DNA of 64,000 bases, from the NCBI GenBank assembly GCA_944322005.1, contig CALUNL010000002.1, forward strand, positions 186,001 through 250,000. The letters run 5' to 3'. The notes beneath the pieces were generated by a model. The model made no database searches, was not told the DNA's origin, and saw only the letters and a list, made by a program, of their open reading frames with translations. The translations under genes and the position numbers were made by a program. The DNA comes from an uncultured Alistipes sp. Lineage in GTDB: Bacteria; Bacteroidota; Bacteroidia; Bacteroidales; Rikenellaceae. This document shows positions 1-8,628 of the stretch, one piece after another. Positions within the stretch are counted from its first letter, which is position 1. Each line of letters starts with the position of its first letter.

Positions 1-322
1 GTTCGTGGGCAAGGCCCACGTGGCCTACATCCCGAACGGCTACATCACGGGTCTCTCGAAGATCGCGCGCGTGGTGGAGTGCTATGCCCGCCGCCTGCAG
101 GTTCAGGAGCGCCTGACGCTGCAGATACGCGACTCCATACAGGCGGCGCTCAACCCGATGGGCGTGGCCGTCGTCATCGAGGCCTCGCACATGTGCATGC
201 AGATGCGCGGCGTGGAGAAGCAGGCATCGTCGACCGTGACATCGGCCTTTACCGGCATATTCCTCTCGGACCACCGTACGCGCGAGGAGTTCATGTCGCT
301 CGTATCGGCCAGGCTGAAATAG
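1..322 (+). CDS. folE: GTP cyclohydrolase I, C-terminal part (5' end outside the window)
   Basis: The reading frame is open from base 2, so the gene enters from the left edge and only about the last 106 residues are present. GTP cyclohydrolase I converts GTP to 7,8-dihydroneopterin triphosphate, the first step of tetrahydrofolate synthesis, in the cytosol. The fragment shows the family's HVAYIPNG segment, the [11 protein letters not shown] stretch and the [12 protein letters not shown] segment carrying a zinc-ligand cysteine near the active site. The stop TAG is at 320-322. The gene converges on upp, and a bidirectional hairpin separates the two. A GTG at base 5 is an internal codon, not a start. 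Identification is secure because these motifs are highly conserved. Confidence 0.95.
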   Translation, partial: FVGKAHVAYIPNGYITGLSKIARVVECYARRLQVQERLTLQIRDSIQAALNPMGVAVVIEASHMCMQMRGVEKQASSTVTSAFTGIFLSDHRTREEFMSLVSARLK

Positions 323-397
323 GTGAGGCCGTGCGGCCCGTCCGTCGGCCCGTCATCTGCAGTGCCTCAGCCGTAATCCTTGAGCCTGAGATTCGAA

Positions 398-438
398 AAA
401 TCCGTTGCCAGCACCATGAAGTGCGCGGCAACGGATTT
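398..438. terminator. Bidirectional hairpin between folE and upp
   Basis: A perfect 12-bp inverted repeat (AAATCCGTTGCC at 398-409 and its complement at 427-438) with a 17-nt loop sits between the convergent folE and upp stops. An A run precedes it and T residues follow, so it can act as an intrinsic terminator in both directions. Confidence 0.75.
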
Positions 439-460
439 CTTGTCGTGTGGATACGCCCGG

Positions 461-1117
461 CTATCCTATCTTTTCGCCGAATGCGAGGTCGCCCGCATCG
501 CCGAGTCCCGGTACGATGTACTTGCGGTCGTTGAGGTGTTCGTCGACCGTGGCGCACCAGAGCGAAACCCGCTCCGGATCGGTGTTCGAGAGGACGTAGT
601 CGACGCCCTGGCGGCTTGCGAGCACCGATACGAGGTGCGTGTGGGCCGGCTTTCCGCCCTTCTCGCAGAGCGCCTCGTAGGCCGCAACCAGCGACGAGCC
701 TGTCGCCAGCATCGGGTCGACGAGCATCAGCGTCTTGCCCTCGAGGCTTCCGCAGGAGATGTACTCCACCTTTATTATGAACTTGCCGTCGAAGGTGTTC
801 TTGCGGTATGCCGACACGAATGCGTTCTCGGCATCGTCGAAGTAGTTGAGGAATCCCTGGTGGAACGGCAGTCCCGCACGCAGGATTGTCGCCAGCACCA
901 CCGTGTCGCTTATGGCCATGACGGAGGCCTTGCCGAGAGGCGTCTCGACTATCTTCGAGTGGTAGTTGAGCGTCTTCGACACCTCCAGTGCGGCGATTTC
1001 GCCTATGCGCTCCATATTGCGGCGGAAGCGCATCGAGTCCTTCTGGATGTTCACGTCGCGCAGTTCGGCGATGAACTTGTTGAGCAGAGAGTTCTGCTGG
1101 TCGATGATATGCAGCAT
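461..1117 (-). CDS. upp: Uracil phosphoribosyltransferase
   Basis: 218 residues, the usual size for Upp. The enzyme joins uracil and PRPP to give UMP in pyrimidine salvage. The PRPP-binding loop is visible as MLVDPMLATGSS at about residues 131-142, and the uracil-binding C-terminal segment as YIVPGLGDAGDLAFG at about 200-214. The ATG at 1117 is the only sensible start. It lies 36 bp downstream of hflX on the same strand with no hairpin between them, so hflX and upp are probably co-transcribed. It converges on folE. The product is cytosolic; no signal peptide or membrane segment is seen. Confidence 0.95.
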   Translation of the reverse strand: MLHIIDQQNSLLNKFIAELRDVNIQKDSMRFRRNMERIGEIAALEVSKTLNYHSKIVETPLGKASVMAISDTVVLATILRAGLPFHQGFLNYFDDAENAFVSAYRKNTFDGKFIIKVEYISCGSLEGKTLMLVDPMLATGSSLVAAYEALCEKGGKPAHTHLVSVLASRQGVDYVLSNTDPERVSLWCATVDEHLNDRKYIVPGLGDAGDLAFGEKIG

Positions 1118-1153
1118 GTCCTATTTCGTTTTAACGGTTTGTCCTGTCAGGAA

Positions 1154-2362
1154 TCAATATAGAAAGTTGTTGAACGGGTATCGCCCGCAGTGTATCTCGC
1201 GCACCATGCCGTAGAGGTCGCGGCGGAGCTTCTCGATGTTGGTGCGTTCGCGTGCCGAGATGAATATGCACGGGGTGTTCTGCCGTGCGAACCAGCTCCG
1301 CTGCAGCTCCTCGAGCGAGATGTTCTCCCTGGTGGGCGGTGTGAGGTCGTCCTCGTCCTTGCGGACGTAACGGTATGCGTCGATCTTGTTGAATACGAGG
1401 TATACGGGCTTGTCGCCGGCACCGATGTCCTGCAGGGTCTGCCTTACCACCTCTATCTGCTCCTCGAACTGCGGGTGGGAGATGTCGACCACGTGTATGA
1501 GCAGGTCGGCCTCGCGTACCTCGTCGAGCGTCGACTTGAACGACTCGATGAGTTCGGTCGGGAGCTTGCGTATGAATCCTACCGTGTCCGACAGCAGGAA
1601 CGGCAGGTTGTCGAACACGACCTTGCGGACGGTGGTGTCGAGCGTCGCGAAGAGCTTGTTCTCGGCGAAGACGTCGCTCTTCGAGATGAGGTTCATGAGC
1701 GTCGACTTTCCGACGTTGGTGTACCCCACGAGCGATACGCGGACCATGCTCCCGCGGTTCGAGCGCTGTACGGCCATCTGGCGGTCTATCTTCCTGAGGT
1801 CCTCCTTGAGCTTGGCTATGCGGTTGCGCACGATTCGGCGGTCGGTCTCGATTTCGCGCTCTCCGGCTCCGCCTCGGGTTCCGGTTCCTCCGCGCTGGCG
1901 TTCGAGGTGGGTCCACAGTCCGGCCAGACGCGGCAGCATGTACTGGCACTGGGCCAGCTCGACCTGCGTCTTGGCGTATGCGGTCTGCGCGCGCGACATG
2001 AATATGTCGAGTATGAGCCGCGTACGGTCCATGATGCGGCACGGCATTGCCTGCTCGATGTTGCGGGTCTGCGACGGGGAGAGTTCGTCGTCGAATATCA
2101 CGACGTCGATTTCGTTCTCCTTGCAGTATTCGGCTATCTCCTCCAGCTTGCCCGGGCCGACGTATATTCGTGCCGACGGCTGCGGCAGACGTTGCAGGAA
2201 GCGTCGCACGGTGACGATGGATGCCGTCTCGGCGAGGAACTCAAGCTCGTCGAGGTACTCTTCGGCCTGCTGCGGCTGCATCCCGTCGCGTATTACCGAT
2301 ACGAGGACGGCGTGTTCGCGCCGGATCTCTGTCGTTGTGTTTTTCTCTTTTGTCTCGGCCAT
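1154..2362 (-). CDS. hflX: Ribosome-associated GTPase HflX
   Basis: 402 residues. HflX binds the 50S subunit and is known in other bacteria to split or rescue stalled ribosomes under stress. The N-terminal HflX domain spans about 20-200 and includes the glycine/arginine-rich GGTGTRGGAGE loop near 158-169 and a following helical hairpin. The G domain carries G1 GYTNVGKST (213-221), G3 DTVGF (259-263), G4 NKID (325-328) and a SARE G5-like segment near 368, so it looks GTPase-competent. A strong terminator sits between the upstream TonB gene and this start. I did not find a clear -7 box, so its promoter may lie inside the TonB gene. Confidence 0.95.
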   Translation of the reverse strand: MAETKEKNTTTEIRREHAVLVSVIRDGMQPQQAEEYLDELEFLAETASIVTVRRFLQRLPQPSARIYVGPGKLEEIAEYCKENEIDVVIFDDELSPSQTRNIEQAMPCRIMDRTRLILDIFMSRAQTAYAKTQVELAQCQYMLPRLAGLWTHLERQRGGTGTRGGAGEREIETDRRIVRNRIAKLKEDLRKIDRQMAVQRSNRGSMVRVSLVGYTNVGKSTLMNLISKSDVFAENKLFATLDTTVRKVVFDNLPFLLSDTVGFIRKLPTELIESFKSTLDEVREADLLIHVVDISHPQFEEQIEVVRQTLQDIGAGDKPVYLVFNKIDAYRYVRKDEDDLTPPTRENISLEELQRSWFARQNTPCIFISARERTNIEKLRRDLYGMVREIHCGRYPFNNFLY

Positions 2363-2378
2363 CGTCTCTTTCAGGGGT

Positions 2379-2404
2379 AAAAAAAAGGTATCCTTTCGGA
2401 TACC
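2379..2404 (-). terminator. Intrinsic terminator of the TonB-family gene
   Basis: On the minus strand a 7-bp stem (GGTATCC with its complement) closed by a GAAA tetraloop is followed directly by eight T residues (A run 2379-2386 on the plus strand). This is a textbook intrinsic terminator, placed just after the TonB-family stop and before hflX. Confidence 0.85.
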
Positions 2405-2424
2405 CTTTCAAATCGTGTTCCCTA

Positions 2425-3105
2425 TCAGTTCTGGATACGGAAATCTATCGGCAGGGTGTACTTTACGCGCACCGCCTGGTTTCTCTGTTTTCCCGGGGTC
2501 CACTTCGGCGAGGTCTTGAGCACACGCACGGCCTCGTCCGAGAGGGAGCGGTCAGGCGACTGGAGCACCTGTATGTTTGTAAGCGAACCGTCGCGCTCGA
2601 TGACGAACATCGTCAGCACACGTCCGGAGATATTGTTCTCCTGTGCCAGCTGCGGGTATCTGAGACGGTCATTCACCCATTTGCGGAACGTATTTAAGTC
2701 TCCGCCCATGAACGACGGCATCACCTCTACCTTTACGAACGGCTGGTCATCGGTCAGCTCCTCGTCCTCAACGGCTACCTGCTGGATGAACTCGATGTCG
2801 TTGTCGAACTCGGCGAAGTCCACGTTGGTGGATATCTTCGTGTCGTTGGTCACGATGTTGAGCACATCGGAGATGACGGTGATGTTGGTCTTCTTCGGCG
2901 CCTCAGGCGGTTTCTGGTCCTGTCTGGTGATTTCGGTTATCTGCTCCTCCACAGTGCCGTAATTCATTTCGATCTTCTCCACCTTGTTCTCGGAGGTATA
3001 GAGGAACGCACCGATTACGATGAGGAGCGAAGCTACCAAGCCGATTTCAAACAGGAGGGTCCTCCTGTTGTTGATGTCTACTTTCGGATTTTTCTTAAGT
3101 TCCAT
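2425..3105 (-). CDS. TonB-family energy transducer
   Basis: 226 residues. One N-terminal transmembrane segment at about 17-40 follows a short basic cytoplasmic tail. A periplasmic linker follows, then a TonB C-terminal domain at about 135-226 with the Bacteroidetes signature FMGGDLNTFRKWV and a GRVLTMFVIERDGS core ending in PIDFRIQN. TonB proteins couple ExbBD proton motive force to outer-membrane SusC-like transporters. The linker is short on proline compared with classical TonB, as is common in this phylum. It is transcribed alone: it has its own -7 box upstream and its own terminator. Which receptor it serves cannot be told from the sequence. Confidence 0.9.
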   Translation of the reverse strand: MELKKNPKVDINNRRTLLFEIGLVASLLIVIGAFLYTSENKVEKIEMNYGTVEEQITEITRQDQKPPEAPKKTNITVISDVLNIVTNDTKISTNVDFAEFDNDIEFIQQVAVEDEELTDDQPFVKVEVMPSFMGGDLNTFRKWVNDRLRYPQLAQENNISGRVLTMFVIERDGSLTNIQVLQSPDRSLSDEAVRVLKTSPKWTPGKQRNQAVRVKYTLPIDFRIQN

Positions 3106-3202
3106 TTATTAAGTCAATTTATAACGTATCTTCTCCCGTAAACACGCTCCCCGCCGCGGGGCCTGAGGGCCTCCGATATGCAGGGCAGGGCATATGCAGT
3201 CA

Positions 3203-3210
3203 CAAATATA
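3203..3210 (-). promoter_or_regulatory. -7 box upstream of the TonB-family gene
   Basis: TATATTTG on the minus strand matches the Bacteroidetes TAnnTTTG consensus exactly and lies about 100 nt upstream of the start codon. No TTTG -33 element is seen at the usual spacing. Confidence 0.55.
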
Positions 3211-3263
3211 AGGATAAAATTTCAAAAAAACGTAGCGGCGGTTAAAAAATGATGTTTTTTGTC

Positions 3264-3286
3264 TACTTTTGTAACCGTGCGGTTAC
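3264..3286 (+). promoter_or_regulatory. -7 box plus inverted repeat upstream of rlmN
   Basis: TACTTTTG at 3264-3271 fits the TAnnTTTG consensus. It runs straight into a perfect 7-bp inverted repeat (GTAACCG, TG spacer, CGGTTAC; 3271-3286) that would cover the expected transcription start. The rlmN ATG follows about 50 nt later. Confidence 0.6.
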
Positions 3287-3337
3287 GGCCCGGACAGAGC
3301 TTGCGTCCGGCACGGCTGCAGAAAAAAGTTGCGAGAG

Positions 3338-4408
3338 ATGATTTCGGAAGCAATCGACATGGAACCGCTCTACGGGAAGAGTCTCGGTGAGCTGAAGGGC
3401 ATATGCGCCTCGGCGGGCATGCCTGCGTTCGCCGCGAAACAGATTGCGGGATGGCTCTACCGCCGCCATGCGGTGTCGGTGGGGGAGATGAGCGACATCT
3501 CGCTGCGCAACCGTTCGCTCCTTTCGGAGCGTTATGCGGTCGGGCTTGTGCCGCCGTGCCGTGTCGATGAATCGGCCGACGGGACGAAGAAGTATCTCTA
3601 TCCCGTCTCGGGCGGTGCGTTCGTCGAGTCGGCCTACATTCCCGACGGCGACCGCGCCACGCTCTGCGTCTCTTCGCAGGCCGGCTGCCGCATGGGCTGC
3701 CGCTTCTGCGCCACGGGCCGCATGGGCCTTCTGCGAAACCTCTCCGTGTGCGAGATACTGAACCAGATCGAGTCGCTGCCCGAGCGCGATAAGCTCACCA
3801 ATGTCGTCTTCATGGGCATGGGCGAGCCGCTTGACAATCTCGACAACGTGCTCCGTGCACTCGATGTGATGACTTCGGAGTGGGGTTACGGCTGGTCGCC
3901 GACGCGCATAACGGTCTCGACGGCCGGCATCGCGAAGAACCTCCGGCGTTTCCTCGACTCGACGCAGGTGAACCTTGCCGTGAGCCTCCACAACCCGTTC
4001 GGCGACGAGCGTGCGGAGATAATGCCCGTCGAGCGGGCCTATCCGATAGAGAGCGTGGCGGAGATTCTGCGCGGATACGACTTCACGCACCAGCGGCGCG
4101 TCTCGTTCGAATATATCGTCATGAGCGGGCTGAACGACTCTCCGCGCCACATAAAGGGCCTGTGCAGGCTTCTGGACGGCATAAAGTGCCGCATCAACCT
4201 CATCCGTTTCCACCGCATCCCCGACTCGCCGTACTTTTCGCCCGACGACGGGGCGATGCGCCGTTTCCGCGACACGCTCACCTCGCGCGGCATCATGACC
4301 ACCATCCGCGCCTCGCGCGGCGAGGACATAAAGGCCGCCTGCGGACTTCTGAGTACCGGGCATGCCGCACAGGGGGACCGGCCTTCTGCGCCGGAGACCC
4401 GCGGTTGA
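3338..4408 (+). CDS. rlmN: 23S rRNA/tRNA adenine-C2 methyltransferase RlmN
   Basis: 356 residues from the ATG at 3338; a TTG nine bases earlier is possible but less likely. RlmN is a radical-SAM enzyme that methylates C2 of A2503 in 23S rRNA and A37 in some tRNAs. The 4Fe-4S cluster motif CRMGCRFC is at residues 117-124, the GMGEPLDNLDNV motif follows, and the second catalytic cysteine is in the C-terminal KAACGLLS segment. The region before residue 117 is the expected accessory domain. The gene stands alone under its own -7 box and converges on the metallophosphatase gene; the 65-bp gap between them holds no clear terminator. Confidence 0.94.
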   Translation: MISEAIDMEPLYGKSLGELKGICASAGMPAFAAKQIAGWLYRRHAVSVGEMSDISLRNRSLLSERYAVGLVPPCRVDESADGTKKYLYPVSGGAFVESAYIPDGDRATLCVSSQAGCRMGCRFCATGRMGLLRNLSVCEILNQIESLPERDKLTNVVFMGMGEPLDNLDNVLRALDVMTSEWGYGWSPTRITVSTAGIAKNLRRFLDSTQVNLAVSLHNPFGDERAEIMPVERAYPIESVAEILRGYDFTHQRRVSFEYIVMSGLNDSPRHIKGLCRLLDGIKCRINLIRFHRIPDSPYFSPDDGAMRRFRDTLTSRGIMTTIRASRGEDIKAACGLLSTGHAAQGDRPSAPETRG

Positions 4409-4473
4409 CCCTTCAAGCCCGATCTTTACCTCTGCTCTCCCCAATCCGGCTCCGTTCGGATTCGGTGCGGGTT

Positions 4474-6162
4474 TCAAAACATCTCCGCAGAAAACTCCTT
4501 CGGGCGCACCATCTTCTCCTCGCATACACGTCCGAAACGGTCGGTCGCGCGTATGGTTATCTCGCTGTCGGGAGCCGATGCCTTGACGCAGAACATGTGG
4601 CGGCACGTGTTCCCTCCGATCTTCGGCCTGGTGCGGCTGTTCCGTGCGCGGAACACGTCGTATGATACGGTGTAGAGCGGGTCGTCGTGGTACACCTGCT
4701 TCGTCTTGAGCGGCTTCCCGTTCTCGAACACCTCGAGCTTCGCCCCCGGCTCCAGCCCCCACCAGTTTATGTATATCATGTCGGCGAATGAGGAGTCGCC
4801 GTAATCTATTCGCTTCGGGTACTCGCCGACGAACCACGCCGTATCGAAATCCTCACGGTAGTATTTGCCGACGCAGTTCATGTCGTATGCGCGGAATGTC
4901 CTCGTGCCGTGCAGTTCGGTCACGTACTGCCACGAGAGCGAGTCGCGTTCGGCCGTCAGCACCTCGAACCCCGGGTCGGTGCCGTCCGGGCACAGGTGCT
5001 GGAAGCCGTTGTAGGCCGTTACCCATGCATTGCCCGAGGCCGACGGCAGGGCGTGTTCGGTTATCCCCGGCAGCTCGTCGACGCGTGCCGTACCTTTGCG
5101 GTGGGAGTGGGCCGTATAGAAATGCACGTTGCCGAACCCGTCGAAACATCCTACGAGCGAGTCGAGCAGCGCATCGTCCTTGAAGTTGCACACCATCGAA
5201 CCCTTGGTCGAGGCGCGGAAGGCGCTGTGGTGCATGCATACCACCACGGGCCTCTCCCTGTCGACGAACGAGAGGTCGCGCCGCAGCCATGCGAGCTGGT
5301 CCGACGAGACGAAGCGGTCGTAGTTGCGCCGTCCGACGATCTCGGTCGGGTAGGGACCCTCGCCCGGTTCGTTGAGGAATACGGTGTTGTCGAGTATGAC
5401 GTAGTGCACCTCGCCTATGTTCATCGAGTAGTACTTCGGGCCGCACGAGTAGACGTACATCCGTTCGGCGTTGTGGTCGGTCGTGCCGGAGCACGGCACG
5501 GCACCGTCATAGTCCTGCTCTCCCATGGCCGTATGGAGCATTACGGGGTATTTGCAGGCCACCATGGAGTGGAGGGCGTCGCCGACGTCGAACTCGCTCG
5601 AGTACCAGTGCGCCGACGAGGAGAGGTCGCCGACGACAATCGAATAGACGGCCATGCTGTCGGCCGCTGCGCGCTCGGCCTCCCTCCGGACGGCGGGCAC
5701 GTACGTGCGTTTGAACTGCAGCAGGTCCTCGTTGCGCCCCGACAGGTGCATGTCGGCCGAGATTATCATGCGGTGGCGCGTGTTGTCCCGCCTTACGAGC
5801 TGGAAGTCGTGGCGTTCGGGCTTGTCGGGCCTGCGGCTGTCGAGTGCGGCCCAGAACTGCGGCAGTATGCCGCGCCTGCACACGGGTTCGTATCCCGACG
5901 GGGTGATTACGAACACCACACCCTGATACTTTTTCGACCGCAGGGCGTACCGGCCGAGCGAGTCGGTCCTTTCGAAGAGTATGCCGTCCGAAACAAGAAC
6001 CCCGCCCACGGGCTCTCCGTCGCATGTCACCGTTCCCGTCACGTTCGCCGCACCTGCCGCGCCGCCGGCCTCCGGACGTGACGCAGCCCTCTGCGCCGCG
6101 GCGCCTGCCACGGTCAGCAGCGACAGCATCGCCGATATGGCATATCTGTTTACCGGTCTCAT
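4474..6162 (-). CDS. Secreted calcineurin-like metallophosphoesterase homologue with altered metal site
   Basis: 562 residues. Signal peptide at 1-24, a carboxypeptidase-regulatory-like beta domain at about 41-95 (VTGTVTCDGEPVGGVLVSDG), a calcineurin-type domain at about 130-360 and a C-terminal beta-rich domain. Phosphoesterase boxes are recognisable as SADMHL (D137, H139), VGDL (D179), HH (311-312) and AHSH (351-354). The usual GNHD box reads GEQD (214-217), replacing an expected Asn metal ligand and catalytic His, so activity is doubtful. The start is the ATG overlapping the rsmG stop in an ATGA; the long upstream open frame is only a shadow of rsmG. It is the last gene of the glycosyltransferase-sigma-rsmG operon. 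The substrate is unknown. Confidence 0.82.
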   Translation of the reverse strand: MRPVNRYAISAMLSLLTVAGAAAQRAASRPEAGGAAGAANVTGTVTCDGEPVGGVLVSDGILFERTDSLGRYALRSKKYQGVVFVITPSGYEPVCRRGILPQFWAALDSRRPDKPERHDFQLVRRDNTRHRMIISADMHLSGRNEDLLQFKRTYVPAVRREAERAAADSMAVYSIVVGDLSSSAHWYSSEFDVGDALHSMVACKYPVMLHTAMGEQDYDGAVPCSGTTDHNAERMYVYSCGPKYYSMNIGEVHYVILDNTVFLNEPGEGPYPTEIVGRRNYDRFVSSDQLAWLRRDLSFVDRERPVVVCMHHSAFRASTKGSMVCNFKDDALLDSLVGCFDGFGNVHFYTAHSHRKGTARVDELPGITEHALPSASGNAWVTAYNGFQHLCPDGTDPGFEVLTAERDSLSWQYVTELHGTRTFRAYDMNCVGKYYREDFDTAWFVGEYPKRIDYGDSSFADMIYINWWGLEPGAKLEVFENGKPLKTKQVYHDDPLYTVSYDVFRARNSRTRPKIGGNTCRHMFCVKASAPDSEITIRATDRFGRVCEEKMVRPKEFSAEMF

Positions 6163-6782
6163 ATCTTTTGTGCGTAGAGCACCAGCTTGGTTTCGAAATA
6201 CTCCTCGGCGAAGATCTCCGAAATCGGGAACCTGCGCCATTCGAGCCTGCTCGCCGCGAGTTCCGCGTCGAGGTCGCCGCCCTTCAGGCATATCATTCCC
6301 GACGGGAGCGAACCCCGCTGCCCCGGCTCGATCTTGTTCCAGATCCACCGCACCAGCTCCGGCATTCCCGCCACGGCCCTCGATACGGCGTAGTCGAACC
6401 TTTCGCCGAGCTGTTCGGCGCGGCCGTTTACGGCGGTCAGGTTGCCGATGCCGAGCGCCGAGCGGACGCCTTCGACAACGGTTATCTTCTTTCGGATGGA
6501 GTCGACGGCGGTGAAGTGCGCCTGCGGGAACATTATCGCCAGCGGTACGCTCGGGAATCCCCCGCCGCACCCGACGTCGACGACCCTCGCCCCGGCCTCG
6601 AAGCGGCACACGCGGGCTATGGCGAGCGAGTGCAGCACGTGGTGCAGGTAGAAGGCGTCGAAATCCTTGCGCGAGATGACGTTTATCCTGGCGTTCCATT
6701 CGGCGTAGACCTCGCGCATGGCCCCGAACTGCTCGCGCTGCCGTGCGGTAAGCTCCGGGAAATATTTTTCTATCTCGTTCAT
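6159..6782 (-). CDS. rsmG: 16S rRNA (guanine527-N7)-methyltransferase RsmG
   Basis: 207 residues from the ATG at 6782 (MNEIEKYF); a longer in-frame extension upstream is not conserved in kind and was not used. RsmG (GidB) methylates G527 in the 530 loop of 16S rRNA using SAM. The SAM-binding motif DVGCGGGFPSVPLA is at 69-82, followed by AVDSIRKK and the AVSRAVAGM segment typical of GidB. Its stop overlaps the metallophosphatase start by 4 bp, implying translational coupling, and the sigma factor gene lies 82 bp upstream on the same strand. The product is cytosolic. Confidence 0.94.
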   Translation of the reverse strand: MNEIEKYFPELTARQREQFGAMREVYAEWNARINVISRKDFDAFYLHHVLHSLAIARVCRFEAGARVVDVGCGGGFPSVPLAIMFPQAHFTAVDSIRKKITVVEGVRSALGIGNLTAVNGRAEQLGERFDYAVSRAVAGMPELVRWIWNKIEPGQRGSLPSGMICLKGGDLDAELAASRLEWRRFPISEIFAEEYFETKLVLYAQKI

Positions 6783-6864
6783 AGTCTGTAGGCTTGTTGC
6801 CGGTCGGTCCTGGCGTCTGTGGCCGTCCGGCCGATGCACGCTCCGGCCGTCCCTTTCCCGGCTT

Positions 6865-7449
6865 TCAGTGCTTGTCCCCTTCGGAAATCATACGGCACAT
6901 GCGTGCCCGTACGCGGAATATCTGCGTCTTTACGGTGTTGAGCTTCATGCCGAGCTTCTCGGCTATCTCGTCGTACGAATACTCGTCGATGAAGCGCAGC
7001 TCGAACAGCCGGCGGTAGTTCTCCGGCAGCTGGCTGATGTAGCGGTCTATCTGCGCCCGCCGCTGTGCGTTTATTATGCTCTCCTCGGGAGTCGGTATGG
7101 ATGTCTGCGTGAGCCTTACCTTCCCGTCGAGCGGGAGGTTGCTGCCGGGGCTCAGCGCCCGCGAGCGGCGCAGGCGGTCGAAATCGACGAACGTGTTCTT
7201 GGCTATGGTGCATATCCAGCCGCCGAAGTCGTAGTCGGGGTTGTAGCGGCCGATGTTCAGGTATGCCTTCATGAATGCCTCCTGCATGAGGTCCTCCACC
7301 ACGTCGGCATTGCCGGTCCGCTTGACGAGCATCGCGTATATGGCGTCGCGGTGGCGTGCGAAGAGCGTGTCGAAGGCCTTGTTGTCCCCCTCGACCACCA
7401 TCCGTGTCAGCGTGCGGTCGTCGCAAGCGTTGTAGTCGGTCATCTCCAT
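6865..7449 (-). CDS. ECF-type RNA polymerase sigma factor
   Basis: 194 residues. Sigma region 2 spans about 20-90 (LMQEAFMKAYLNIGRY and FGGWICTIAKNTFVDF) and region 4 about 130-185 (LPENYRRLFELRFIDE, then the helix-turn-helix EIAEKLGMKLNTVKTQI). There is no room for region 3, which fits a group IV (ECF) factor. I chose the ATG at 7449 because an AAGGA element lies upstream at good distance; a second ATG at 7443 would give an ATGA overlap with the glycosyltransferase. No anti-sigma or FecR-like gene adjoins it, so its control is not visible. The regulon is unknown. Confidence 0.88.
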   Translation of the reverse strand: MEMTDYNACDDRTLTRMVVEGDNKAFDTLFARHRDAIYAMLVKRTGNADVVEDLMQEAFMKAYLNIGRYNPDYDFGGWICTIAKNTFVDFDRLRRSRALSPGSNLPLDGKVRLTQTSIPTPEESIINAQRRAQIDRYISQLPENYRRLFELRFIDEYSYDEIAEKLGMKLNTVKTQIFRVRARMCRMISEGDKH

Positions 7450-8603
7450 GCGTTGTCGTCCTTTCTGCGTGATGCGACGGCTATGTATGCGCGTATGACG
7501 GGTTCGGCCACGTCGAACATGAAGTGGCGCATGACAAGCCCCCTCTCGCCGAGGCGGCGGCATATCCTTGTCCTTGTGAGAAATACGGCGGTGTAGCGTA
7601 CCGGAAGCAGTATGGCGGCCGCGGCGGCATACTCCCACGGCATGGCTATGACGGCTGCGGCCACGGAGATGAAGAATACGGCCCGCGACACGAGTTCCGT
7701 CTCCACGAAACACTTTGCGCGCGGACTGTAGAAGCGGCGCGTGGTGGCCGCCGACTTCTGGAGGTCGATCCACCAAGACCATCCTCCCCAGCACTTTTCG
7801 ACGCACGAGGCGTTGCGCGAGAGCACCACGCCCACGTTGCTGCCGTCGCTTATCTGCTGTACGAAGAGGTCGTCCTCGCCGACGTTGAGGTTCAGGTGGC
7901 CGAATCCGCGCACGCCGAAATAGAGCGTCTTCGTGAATCCGAGGTTGTGCTTGGATGCGCCGGACGGCATGTGGCGTATGGCCGTCGTTATCCATTCGAC
8001 GGACTCGGAGAGCCGTTGCGCGCGGGAGAAGAACGACGCGAGGGTCGGCCTGCTTTCGAGACCGCAGTACCCGAGTATCACGTCGTCGTATGTGAAGGCC
8101 TTGCCCATAAGCGCCAGCCAGCGGTCGGATACGGGTTCGGCATCGGCCGTCGTGGTTATTATGTGCTCGTAGCGGGCGGCCTTGATTCCCAGGTTGAGGA
8201 CCATCTTCGCCGATATGGCATACCGCGTGTGCTCGATGTTCACGATGCGCAGGTTGGGGTACGACGACTGCAGGAACTTGAGGTCGGCCAGGAAGTTGTC
8301 GTCGTTGCCGACATATACCAGCACCACCTCGTAGGTGTGGTAGTCCTGCGAAAGCAGTATCTGCAGCCCCTCGTCGAGATATGCCGAGTTCTCGCCGAAC
8401 ATCGGGACTACGACCGACACCGGCGGTTCGGAGTCGAGAATCTGCCTGCGGGCCGAGAGCCTGAACCTTGCCGTCCGGGCATATATGCCTGCATGGTAGA
8501 CCATCTGCACGACGAATGCCGCCAGAATGGATATTCCGAGGGCCACTCCCTCCCAGCCGTACGTCGAGCCGACGGCTGCTGCCATGTCGTTGATGAAGTC
8601 CAT
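7440..8603 (-). CDS. Membrane-bound family 2 glycosyltransferase
   Basis: 387 residues. A transmembrane segment at about 18-40 is followed by a GT2 catalytic domain (VSVVVPMFGEN near 62-72, TTADAEP near 151-157 in place of a strict DxD, GEDDLFVQQ near 242-250) and then hydrophobic segments at about 305-345. Proteins of this build transfer a sugar from a nucleotide donor to a membrane lipid or glycan on the cytoplasmic face. It is the first gene of the operon with the ECF sigma factor (10-bp overlap), rsmG and the metallophosphatase. The ATG at 8603 follows a -7 box by about 25 nt; longer upstream extension is non-coding. Acceptor and sugar cannot be inferred. Confidence 0.85.
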   Translation of the reverse strand: MDFINDMAAAVGSTYGWEGVALGISILAAFVVQMVYHAGIYARTARFRLSARRQILDSEPPVSVVVPMFGENSAYLDEGLQILLSQDYHTYEVVLVYVGNDDNFLADLKFLQSSYPNLRIVNIEHTRYAISAKMVLNLGIKAARYEHIITTTADAEPVSDRWLALMGKAFTYDDVILGYCGLESRPTLASFFSRAQRLSESVEWITTAIRHMPSGASKHNLGFTKTLYFGVRGFGHLNLNVGEDDLFVQQISDGSNVGVVLSRNASCVEKCWGGWSWWIDLQKSAATTRRFYSPRAKCFVETELVSRAVFFISVAAAVIAMPWEYAAAAAILLPVRYTAVFLTRTRICRRLGERGLVMRHFMFDVAEPVIRAYIAVASRRKDDNAWR

Positions 8604-8628
8604 TGGTGTAACTTTTCCTCTATCCCGA

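Noticed and set aside
3263-4837. 524-codon minus-strand frame opposite rlmN
   Set aside because: Arg/Ala-rich shadow of rlmN running into the metallophosphatase; no motif.
6163-6699. N-terminal extension of the metallophosphatase frame
   Set aside because: It only mirrors rsmG in another frame; the signal peptide starts at the ATG overlapping the rsmG stop.
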